The notes beneath the pieces are model-generated. The model did no database searches. It saw nothing but the letters and a program-made list of their open reading frames with translations, and was not told the DNA's origin. 64,000 nucleotides of DNA, from NCBI RefSeq assembly GCF_019803445.1, contig NZ_CP081844.1, positions 1,996,501-2,060,500 of the forward strand, written 5' to 3'. Shown here one piece after another: positions 7,666 through 14,024 of this stretch (positions are counted from its first letter, which is position 1; every line of letters starts with the position of its first letter). The translations under genes were made by a program, and so were the position numbers. This stretch comes from Caenibius sp. WL (lineage in GTDB: Bacteria > Pseudomonadota > Alphaproteobacteria > Sphingomonadales > Sphingomonadaceae).

Positions 7666-9561
7666 ATGTGTGCAATTGCCGGTATCTTCCATTACGGAAC
7701 CCCCAAGCCTGTGGAGGCGGCCCGTGTCGAACGGATGTGCGATGCGATGGTGCACCGTGGGCCCGATGGCGGCGGGGTCTGGACCGCGCCCGGCGTGGGG
7801 CTGGGGCATCGGCGCCTGTCGATCATCGATCTTGCCGGTTCGCCGCAGCCGATGGCCTCGGTGGATGAGCGGGCGATAATCGCTTTCAACGGCGAGATTT
7901 ACAATTTCCGCGAATTGCGGCGCGAACTGGCGCAAGCGGGCGCGCAGTTCCGCACCGATGGCGATACCGAAGTAATTCTTGCCGCGTGGCAGCGCTGGGG
8001 CGTCGATTGCGTGAAGCACTTGCACGGCATGTTCGCGTTCGCGCTCTATGATCGTGCGGCGCGAACGCTTTTCCTTGCGCGCGACCGGTTGGGGGTGAAG
8101 CCGCTCTACGTGGCGCATCTCAGCGACGGGAGCATTGCGTTCGCATCGGAGCTGAAAGGGCTTCTGGCGCACCCGCTGTTGCGGCGGGATGTCGATCCGT
8201 TGGCGGTGGAAGACTATCTCGCCTGGGGCTATGTCCCCGATCATCGCGGGTTCCTCAAAGCGGTCGAAAAGCTTCCGGCGGGCCACTACCGGCTGTTGCA
8301 TCATGACCGTGCTCTCGCGTCCCCGGTGCAATGGTGGGACGTTTCCTTCGCCGAACGGCGCAAGGGCCGCGAAGCCGACCTGTCGGCCGAATTGCTGCAT
8401 CTGATGCGGCAAGCGGTCACTTCGCGAATGGTGGCCGATGTGCCTCTGGGCGCGTTCCTGTCCGGCGGGGTCGATTCCTCCAGCGTGGTGGCGCTGATGG
8501 CGGAAGCCAGCCACGATCCGGTGCGGACCTGCTCGATCGGCTTCGATGTCGCCGCGCTGGATGAAACGTCCTACGCGGCGAAAGTGGCCGGGCTGTTCGG
8601 CACCGATCACCAGAGCGGAACGGTGGGTTCGGAGGAATTTCGCGAGATCGATCGTCTCGCCGCGATGTTCGACGAACCTTTCGCCGATGCCTCCGCCTTG
8701 CCGACATGGCGGGTTTGCGCGCTTGCCCGCGAACGGGTGACCGTGGCCCTGTCGGGCGATGGCGCGGATGAGGCGCTGGCCGGATATCGCCGCCATATCT
8801 TCCATGCGCGGGAGGAAGCTGTGCGGCACATGCTGCCAGCGCCGTTCCGCAATCGCGTGCTTGGCGGGCTGGGGGCGCTCTATCCCAAGGCCGACTGGCT
8901 GCCGCGGCCCTTGCGCGCCAAGACGACGCTTCTGTCGCTCGCCGACAGTGGGGAAGGGGGCTATGCCCGGGCTGTGGGGATTACTCCGCCCGAACTGCGC
9001 CAGCGGCTGTACAGCCCGGATTTTCTGGCGCTGCGCGGGGATTACCGGGCGGAAATGCCGTTCGAGGCCACGATGCGCCAAGCCCCGGCGCGAACCGGTC
9101 TGGACCGCGCGCAATATGCCGATCTCAAATTCTGGCTTCCCGGCGATATCCTGACCAAAGTCGATCGCACCAGCATGGCGGTCAGCCTTGAAGCGCGCGA
9201 GCCGCTGCTGGATCATCGCCTGATCGAATTCGCCGCATCCCTGCCGCAACGGATGCGGATACGGGGGCGGCAGGGCAAATGGCTGCTGAAGCAGACCATG
9301 CGGCGCTATCTGCCCGACGATATCCTGTTCCGTCCCAAGCAGGGTTTCGTCACCCCGGTCAGCGCCTGGCTGCGCGGCCCTCTCGCCGGGCAGGCCCGCG
9401 CGATCGCGGCGGGGGCATCTTTGAATCAGTTGGGTTGGTTCGATGCCCGGACGATTGCGAAATTCGCGGACGATCACATTGCCGGGAAGAGCGATCATGG
9501 CCGGCTCTTGTGGCAATTGCTGATGCTGGACCGTTCGCTGCGGAACCTCGGCGTCATCTGA
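7666..9561 (+). CDS. XrtA-system asparagine-synthase-like amidotransferase
   Basis: A 631-residue class-II glutamine amidotransferase plus asparagine synthase protein. Cys2 (MCAIAGIF) is the N-terminal nucleophile that releases ammonia from glutamine. SGGVDSS at residues 266-272 is the PP-loop that activates the acceptor carboxylate by adenylation. This TIGR03108-type paralogue is encoded next to exosortase A, so an amide modification of a sugar acid or of a surface component is more likely than asparagine supply. It starts 9 nt after xrtA and is the last gene of the co-directional cluster; a 164-nt gap with its own palindrome follows. Confidence 0.87.
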   Translation: MCAIAGIFHYGTPKPVEAARVERMCDAMVHRGPDGGGVWTAPGVGLGHRRLSIIDLAGSPQPMASVDERAIIAFNGEIYNFRELRRELAQAGAQFRTDGDTEVILAAWQRWGVDCVKHLHGMFAFALYDRAARTLFLARDRLGVKPLYVAHLSDGSIAFASELKGLLAHPLLRRDVDPLAVEDYLAWGYVPDHRGFLKAVEKLPAGHYRLLHHDRALASPVQWWDVSFAERRKGREADLSAELLHLMRQAVTSRMVADVPLGAFLSGGVDSSSVVALMAEASHDPVRTCSIGFDVAALDETSYAAKVAGLFGTDHQSGTVGSEEFREIDRLAAMFDEPFADASALPTWRVCALARERVTVALSGDGADEALAGYRRHIFHAREEAVRHMLPAPFRNRVLGGLGALYPKADWLPRPLRAKTTLLSLADSGEGGYARAVGITPPELRQRLYSPDFLALRGDYRAEMPFEATMRQAPARTGLDRAQYADLKFWLPGDILTKVDRTSMAVSLEAREPLLDHRLIEFAASLPQRMRIRGRQGKWLLKQTMRRYLPDDILFRPKQGFVTPVSAWLRGPLAGQARAIAAGASLNQLGWFDARTIAKFADDHIAGKSDHGRLLWQLLMLDRSLRNLGVI

Positions 9562-9679
9562 ACGCGGTTGCCGCTTTTCGCCGGCAAACTGTCCCAGCCG
9601 GGGGCAGTGGAGGCGAATTATGGTAAATATCGGATTGCAAAGCAACTCCCGCGTGTAATATGAATGCGCGGTGGGCGAA

Positions 9680-9701
9680 AAACATACCACCGGGTATGTT
9701 T
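9680..9701. promoter_or_regulatory. Perfect palindrome upstream of the RpfF homologue
   Basis: AAACATACC and GGTATGTTT are exact 9-bp reverse complements separated by ACCG. The element ends 24 nt before the rpfF-like ATG, in a 164-nt intergenic region. It could be a dimeric repressor operator or an mRNA leader hairpin close to the ribosome-binding site (GGGGG at about 9714-9718). The symmetry is seen directly; the function is inferred. Confidence 0.5.
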
Positions 9702-9725
9702 CGGTGACCGCTTTGGGGGCATAGT

Positions 9726-10685
9726 ATGGATCGTCTCAATCGAAAGTTGAAAGGGGTCCAGAATTGCCCGGGACCAACCGAATCGTTGTCATTGGACAAT
9801 GGCGATGGTTCCAAGGATTTTGCTCCGAACGAGGCTGCGGAAATTGCTATTTCCGACGACCTTTATTTGCTGAACGAACTGGATGTATTTTACGACGGCG
9901 ACATCAAGGCCTTGTGGACCTATATGCGTCCTCAGGGGCGCCCCAGCTTTACGGCAACTATGTTGCGCGACTTTGTCAATTGGCAGCGCTTAATTGTTGA
10001 GAATTTTGGGGACGGCCGGGCGCCATTGAATTTCCTTATTCTCGGCAGCCGCTCGCCGGGGGTGTTTTGCTTCGGCGGCGATCTCGCCCTGTTCCAGAGC
10101 CTGATCCGCGAAAGCAACCGCGAAGGGCTGGTAAAGTACGGTTATCGCTGCGTCGAAATCCTCGAACGCAACGCACGCGCGCTCGATCTTCCGATGCTCA
10201 CGATCGGGCTCGCGGAAGGCTCCGCTCTCGGCGGCGGGTTCGAGGCGTTGTTGTCGTTCGATGTGCTTATCGCGGAGCGTGGGGTGACGTTCGGCCTGCC
10301 CGAAGTCATGTTCGGGCTGTTTCCGGGCATGGGCGCGCACGCGTTCCTCACTCGCAAGCTGGGCGCGGCGATGGCCGAACGCATGATCCTTTCCAATCAG
10401 AGCTATTCGGCCGAGCAGCTTTACGACATGGGCGTTGTGCACGTGCTGGCGGAACCGGGCGAAGGACAGGCAGCCTGTCAGGAATACATGCAGAAAAACC
10501 TGCGGCGCCACACCGGGCTGGTCAAAGCGAAACAGGCGATGCGGGAAGTGTGTTCCGTGCCGCTGGATGAACTGCGCCGGGTTGTCGATCACTGGGCCGA
10601 TGCCGCGCTCGCGCTGACCGAGCAGGATCTCAAGATCATGAACCGGCTGACCAAGGCGCAGTCGCGCTTCGCGGACGCCGCCTAG
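9726..10685 (+). CDS. rpfF: RpfF-like DSF synthase (crotonase superfamily)
   Basis: A 319-residue crotonase-fold protein strongly resembling Xanthomonas RpfF, which makes DSF-family cis-2-unsaturated fatty acid signals by dehydration of 3-hydroxyacyl-ACP and thioester cleavage. Matching blocks include FGGDLALFQSLIRE, GSALGGGFEALLS, GLPEVMFGLFPGMGA and the C-terminal MNRLTKAQSR. The two catalytic glutamates of RpfF (Glu141 and Glu161 there) correspond to Glu173 and Glu193 here, with the same 20-residue spacing. The N-terminal ~45 residues are an extra segment compared with RpfF. The start has GGGGG about 8 nt upstream. No rpfR, rpfC or rpfG sensor gene is visible here. A generic enoyl-CoA hydratase is the less likely alternative. 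Confidence 0.82.
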   Translation: MDRLNRKLKGVQNCPGPTESLSLDNGDGSKDFAPNEAAEIAISDDLYLLNELDVFYDGDIKALWTYMRPQGRPSFTATMLRDFVNWQRLIVENFGDGRAPLNFLILGSRSPGVFCFGGDLALFQSLIRESNREGLVKYGYRCVEILERNARALDLPMLTIGLAEGSALGGGFEALLSFDVLIAERGVTFGLPEVMFGLFPGMGAHAFLTRKLGAAMAERMILSNQSYSAEQLYDMGVVHVLAEPGEGQAACQEYMQKNLRRHTGLVKAKQAMREVCSVPLDELRRVVDHWADAALALTEQDLKIMNRLTKAQSRFADAA

Positions 10686-10696
10686 GCCGAACGACC

Positions 10697-11812
10697 CTAT
10701 TCCTCGCCGTGGCCAGCGGCGAGGTAATCGGCGCTCTGCATTTCCTGCAGGCGGCTGATCGTCCGGTCGAATTCGAACCGGCCATCGCCCGCCTGATAGA
10801 GATTTTCCGGCTCCGCATCGGCGGTGACCAGCAGCTTGACCTTGTGCTCGTACAACTCGTCGATCAGAGTGACGAAGCGCGCCGCCTCGTTGCGGTTTTC
10901 CGGCCCCATCAGCGGAATGCCGACCAGGATGACCGTGTGGTAAGTCTGGGCGATGGCCAGATAGTCCGATGCGCCGCGGGCTTCGCCGCACAAGCGCTTG
11001 AAGCTGAACACGGCCACGCCCTTGAAGCTCTTGGGCACATGCAGGATGCGCCCGCCGCCGACATCCAGATCGGCCGAAGGGACATGCTCCGCATCTTCGG
11101 GTTTGTAATCCGTCAGCCTGAAGAACGCTTCGCGCACTTGCGCCGTCGCAGCGTCGCCCAGCGGGGTGTGCCAGGTGGCCATGCCGCCGAGGCGGTCGAG
11201 GCGATAATCGACCGGCCCGTTGAGCGTCAGCACATCAAGGTCGCGTTCGATCAGGCCGATGAAGGGCAGGAAATGTTCGCGATTGAGCCCATCCTTGTAG
11301 AGATCGGATGGCGCACGGTTCGACGTGGTCACCATCGTCACGCCCTCGTCCATCATCAGCGCGGTGAACAGCCGGCTCATGATCATCGCATCGGCGGAAT
11401 TGTTGACCACCATTTCATCGAAGGCGAGAACCCGCAGGCCCTGGGCGAGCCTAGCCGCGACCAACGGGATCGGATCGCCGCTTTCGGATGCGCGCACTTC
11501 GCGCAACGTGGCGTGCACTTCCAGCATGAAGGCATGGAAATGAACGCGGCGCTTTTCGGGAATCGCCAGCGTGTCATGGAACAGGTCCATCAGCATCGAT
11601 TTGCCGCGCCCGACACCGCCCCACATGTAGATGCCCCGGGGCGGCTTCGCCTTCTTGCCGAACAGCTTACCGAACAGGCCGGGCTTTCCGTTGCCGGATT
11701 CGAGTTCGTTCTGCAGGGCCTGTAGGCGCGTTGCAGCCGCTTTCTGTTCGGGGTCGGGGCGCAATTCGCCGGCGGAGACGAGCGCTTCGTAGCGGGCGAG
11801 CAAACGTGTCAT
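10697..11812 (-). CDS. zapE: Cell division protein ZapE (AFG1-like ATPase)
   Basis: A 371-residue AFG1/LACE1-family P-loop ATPase. Its Walker A motif is GGVGRGKSML, preceded by PRGIYMWG, the standard family start of the ATPase core; VLAFDEMVVNN supplies Walker B. In Escherichia coli, ZapE contacts FtsZ and modulates Z-ring stability; the mitochondrial relatives act in respiratory-complex quality control, which would fit the neighbouring sdhB. The start ATG overlaps the upstream thioesterase stop (ATGA), so translation is coupled. It converges on the rpfF-like gene with an 11-nt gap and no visible terminator. Confidence 0.9.
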   Translation of the reverse strand: MTRLLARYEALVSAGELRPDPEQKAAATRLQALQNELESGNGKPGLFGKLFGKKAKPPRGIYMWGGVGRGKSMLMDLFHDTLAIPEKRRVHFHAFMLEVHATLREVRASESGDPIPLVAARLAQGLRVLAFDEMVVNNSADAMIMSRLFTALMMDEGVTMVTTSNRAPSDLYKDGLNREHFLPFIGLIERDLDVLTLNGPVDYRLDRLGGMATWHTPLGDAATAQVREAFFRLTDYKPEDAEHVPSADLDVGGGRILHVPKSFKGVAVFSFKRLCGEARGASDYLAIAQTYHTVILVGIPLMGPENRNEAARFVTLIDELYEHKVKLLVTADAEPENLYQAGDGRFEFDRTISRLQEMQSADYLAAGHGEE

Positions 11813-12273
11813 CGGGGTTTCGAGGGCTTGCGTATAGTGGCGGAATAGGAGGCGATGAGCGCACCGTCCTGTTCGACAACGCCGCGCATGAAAGCGAGCC
11901 GCCCGGTTTCGCGGAGCACTTCGGTCACCGCGTCGAGCGGGTGGTCGAGCGTGCCCGCGCCGATGAACTGGGTGGAAAGGTCAAGCGTCACCGCACGGGC
12001 CGCATCGCCTTTGCAAACGGTGGCGAAAGTCGCGAACAGTGCCATGTCGAGCAGGGACATGGTGATCCCGCCATGCACGGTGCCGCGGGCGTTGGTATGG
12101 TGCACCTGGGGAAACAGGCGCAGGCGGGCGCTGCTTTCGCCTTCCGGCCGCACCACCATCGGGCCCATTACCGTGGGTTGGAAACGGGTGGTGTCGGCCA
12201 GATTCCAGGTATGCCAGCCCGGATGATCCGGATCTGGCACATGAATGAATTCGCTGGTCTGCTCTGTGGCCAA
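11809..12273 (-). CDS. PaaI-family hotdog thioesterase
   Basis: A roughly 154-residue single-hotdog-fold protein. The segment HHTNARGTVHGGITMSLLDMALF matches the PaaI/YbgC-type acyl-CoA thioesterase signature (HGG followed by an acidic residue in the long helix), and VTLDLSTQFIG is the usual next strand. The substrate is unknown; a housekeeping acyl-CoA hydrolase is likely. No ATG precedes the conserved region in frame; a TTG at 12273, directly after the sdhB stop, gives a sensible N terminus, so the start is uncertain. It lies between sdhB and zapE in one tight minus-strand operon. Confidence 0.75.
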   Translation of the reverse strand: MATEQTSEFIHVPDPDHPGWHTWNLADTTRFQPTVMGPMVVRPEGESSARLRLFPQVHHTNARGTVHGGITMSLLDMALFATFATVCKGDAARAVTLDLSTQFIGAGTLDHPLDAVTEVLRETGRLAFMRGVVEQDGALIASYSATIRKPSKPR

Positions 12274-12274
12274 G

Positions 12275-13057
12275 TCAGATGTGCCGTTCGGCCTGCATCT
12301 TCTTGATTTCGGCAATGGCCTTGGCGGGCGACAGCCCCTTGGGGCAGACATTGGCGCAGTTCATGATCGTGTGGCAGCGATAGAGGCGGAAGGGATCTTC
12401 CAGCTCGTCCAGGCGCTCACCGGTCATTTCGTCGCGGCTGTCGGCCAGCCAGCGATAGGCCTGCAGCAGGATAGCCGGGCCGAGGAACTTGTCGGAATTC
12501 CACCAGTAGGACGGGCAGCTGGTGGAGCAGCAGGCGCACAGGATGCACTCGTACAGGCCGTCGAGCTTTTCACGCTGTTCGGGGCTCTGCAGGCGTTCCT
12601 TGCCGCTGGGCGTGGTCGAAACCGTTTGCAGCCAGGGGCGGATCGATGCGTACTGGGCGTAGAAGTGGGTGAAATCGGGGACCAGGTCCTTGATCACTTC
12701 CATGTGCGGCAGCGGCGTGATGCGGATATCGCCCGAAAGATCGTCGATCGCGGTGATGCAGGCGAGGCCATTGCGGCCATTCATGTTCATCGAGCACGAA
12801 CCGCAGATCCCTTCGCGGCACGAACGGCGGAACGTCAGCGTGGGATCGATTTCGTTCTTGATCTTGATAATCGCGTCGAGAACCATCGGACCGCATTGGT
12901 CGAGATCGATTTCGAACGTGTCATAGCGCGGATTTTCGCCGCTGTCGGGATCGTAGCGATAGACCTTGAACTTCTTCACCCGGCTCGCGCCTTCGGCCTT
13001 GTGGACGTTGCCCTTGCCGGAGATCTTGCTATTCTTGGGAAGTGTAAAGGTTGCCAT
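12275..13057 (-). CDS. sdhB: Succinate dehydrogenase iron-sulfur subunit
   Basis: A 260-residue SdhB carrying electrons from FAD in SdhA to ubiquinone. The [2Fe-2S] ligands are Cys80, Cys85, Cys88 and Cys100; the C-terminal half has [15 protein letters not shown] for the [4Fe-4S] and [3Fe-4S] clusters and [15 protein letters not shown] as the last ligand block. It is a peripheral membrane protein of complex II. It is the first gene of a minus-strand unit followed by the thioesterase and zapE. The genes sdhC, sdhD and sdhA are not upstream: a divergent methyltransferase begins 151 nt away. Confidence 0.96.
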   Translation of the reverse strand: MATFTLPKNSKISGKGNVHKAEGASRVKKFKVYRYDPDSGENPRYDTFEIDLDQCGPMVLDAIIKIKNEIDPTLTFRRSCREGICGSCSMNMNGRNGLACITAIDDLSGDIRITPLPHMEVIKDLVPDFTHFYAQYASIRPWLQTVSTTPSGKERLQSPEQREKLDGLYECILCACCSTSCPSYWWNSDKFLGPAILLQAYRWLADSRDEMTGERLDELEDPFRLYRCHTIMNCANVCPKGLSPAKAIAEIKKMQAERHI

Positions 13058-13127
13058 CGCCTACTATTCCTGCTGGCGGCGCATGCCGCGGGACTCGCGG
13101 TGCCTTCTAACGATTCATCGCCATGCC

Positions 13128-13163
13128 GCAAGTGTGCGGTGGCACATTCTGCATAGGAATGTG
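13128..13163. repeat. Two adjacent small hairpins between sdhB and a divergent gene
   Basis: CCGCA-AGTG-TGCGG (13128-13141) is followed two bases later, at 13143-13163, by CACATTC-TGCATAG-GAATGTG. Both are perfect inverted repeats in the divergent promoter region between sdhB and the methyltransferase gene. They could be operators or leader structure; no regulator is identified. Confidence 0.35.
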
Positions 13164-13208
13164 TCCGGCGGGCGCTATGATCGGCACCAATGGGAAGGGG
13201 GCTCGCTG

Positions 13209-13844
13209 ATGGGATTTGGCGCTTGGTACGAAGACAAGGTCCTGCCGCATGTGATCCGTTGCGGCTGCGCCAACGCGCATATTGCCGCCTTGCGTGCGAA
13301 GATCGTGCCTCTGGCGCAAGGGCGGGTGTTCGAAATCGGCGTGGGTGGCGGGCTGAACCAGCCGTTTTACGACACCGCGAAAGTCACCGGATTTTCCGGC
13401 ATCGACCCGTCCGGCAAATTGCTTGATTTCGCCCGCGGCGCGGCGCGGGAACGGGGCTGGGACAGCGATATCCGCCAGGGGGTGGGGGAAGCGATCCCGT
13501 TCGATGATGGTCAGTTCGACAGCGTGGTATGCACCTTCACTCTGTGTTCGGTGCAGGATCAGGCGCAGGTCTTGCGGGAAATGCACCGCATCCTGAAACC
13601 CGGCGGCCGCCTGCTGTTTCTCGAACACGGCCGCGCGCCCGATGCGGGCCCCGCCAGATGGCAGCAACGGATAGAGCCTGTCTGGAAACGGGTGTTCGGC
13701 AATTGCCATTTGAGCCGCGAAGTGGCGCCCGCCGTGGCACGGCAGGGGTTTGCCGTTACACAGGTGGACCACACCTATATGGCGAAAACACCCCGTTTTG
13801 CAGGCTTTATGGAATGGGGCGTCGGCACGAAAGCCGGAGTTTGA
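13209..13844 (+). CDS. Class I SAM-dependent methyltransferase
   Basis: A 211-residue methyltransferase of the UbiE/METTL7-like group. Motif I is VFEIGVGGGLN (residues 40-50), motif II follows as GFSGIDPS, and the LKPGGRLLFLEHGRAP segment is the typical post-motif III loop. The conserved N-terminal WYEDKVLPHVI and CHLSREV near the C terminus are features of small methyltransferases that act on lipid-like or quinone-like substrates; the actual substrate is not known. GGAAGGGGG lies about 7 nt before the ATG at 13209, which fixes the start over longer readings. It is a single-gene unit, divergent from sdhB and convergent with rne. Confidence 0.8.
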   Translation: MGFGAWYEDKVLPHVIRCGCANAHIAALRAKIVPLAQGRVFEIGVGGGLNQPFYDTAKVTGFSGIDPSGKLLDFARGAARERGWDSDIRQGVGEAIPFDDGQFDSVVCTFTLCSVQDQAQVLREMHRILKPGGRLLFLEHGRAPDAGPARWQQRIEPVWKRVFGNCHLSREVAPAVARQGFAVTQVDHTYMAKTPRFAGFMEWGVGTKAGV

Positions 13845-13920
13845 GGCAGGCCTCATCGTCTTCGCGATGCCAAACCGGCTCATCCTCCTGAACTGGCTTG
13901 GTTTAGACAGGTATTCCCCG

Positions 13921-13950
13921 TCGTCATTCCCGCTTTCGCAGGAATGACGA
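13921..13950. repeat. Palindromic intergenic repeat (REP-like)
   Basis: TCGTCATTCC and GGAATGACGA are exact 10-bp inverted arms around CGCTTTCGCA. This GTCATTCCCGC...GGAATGAC element resembles dispersed intergenic palindromes known from many proteobacteria. It sits between the convergent methyltransferase and rne genes, next to the terminator, as such elements often do. Confidence 0.55.
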
Positions 13951-13982
13951 AGGTTATTTGCATCCGGGCGATGGGCATATGA

Positions 13983-14017
13983 AAAGCCCCCGTGCCGGGT
14001 TCGGCGACGGGGGCTTT
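13983..14017 (-). terminator. Intrinsic terminator of rne
   Basis: AAAGCCCCCGT (13983-13993) and ACGGGGGCTTT (14007-14017) form an 11-bp perfect stem with a GC-rich loop. Read on the minus strand it ends in a short U run (CUUUUC) 8 nt after the rne stop codon. It may also terminate the convergent methyltransferase transcript. Confidence 0.75.
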
Positions 14018-14024
14018 GCGGATA

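Noticed and set aside
7342-9690. 782-codon open frame antisense to the amidotransferase gene
   Set aside because: High GC content produces long antisense frames; the sense frame carries the glutaminase Cys2 and PP-loop, while the antisense protein is His/Arg/Gln-rich with no family features.
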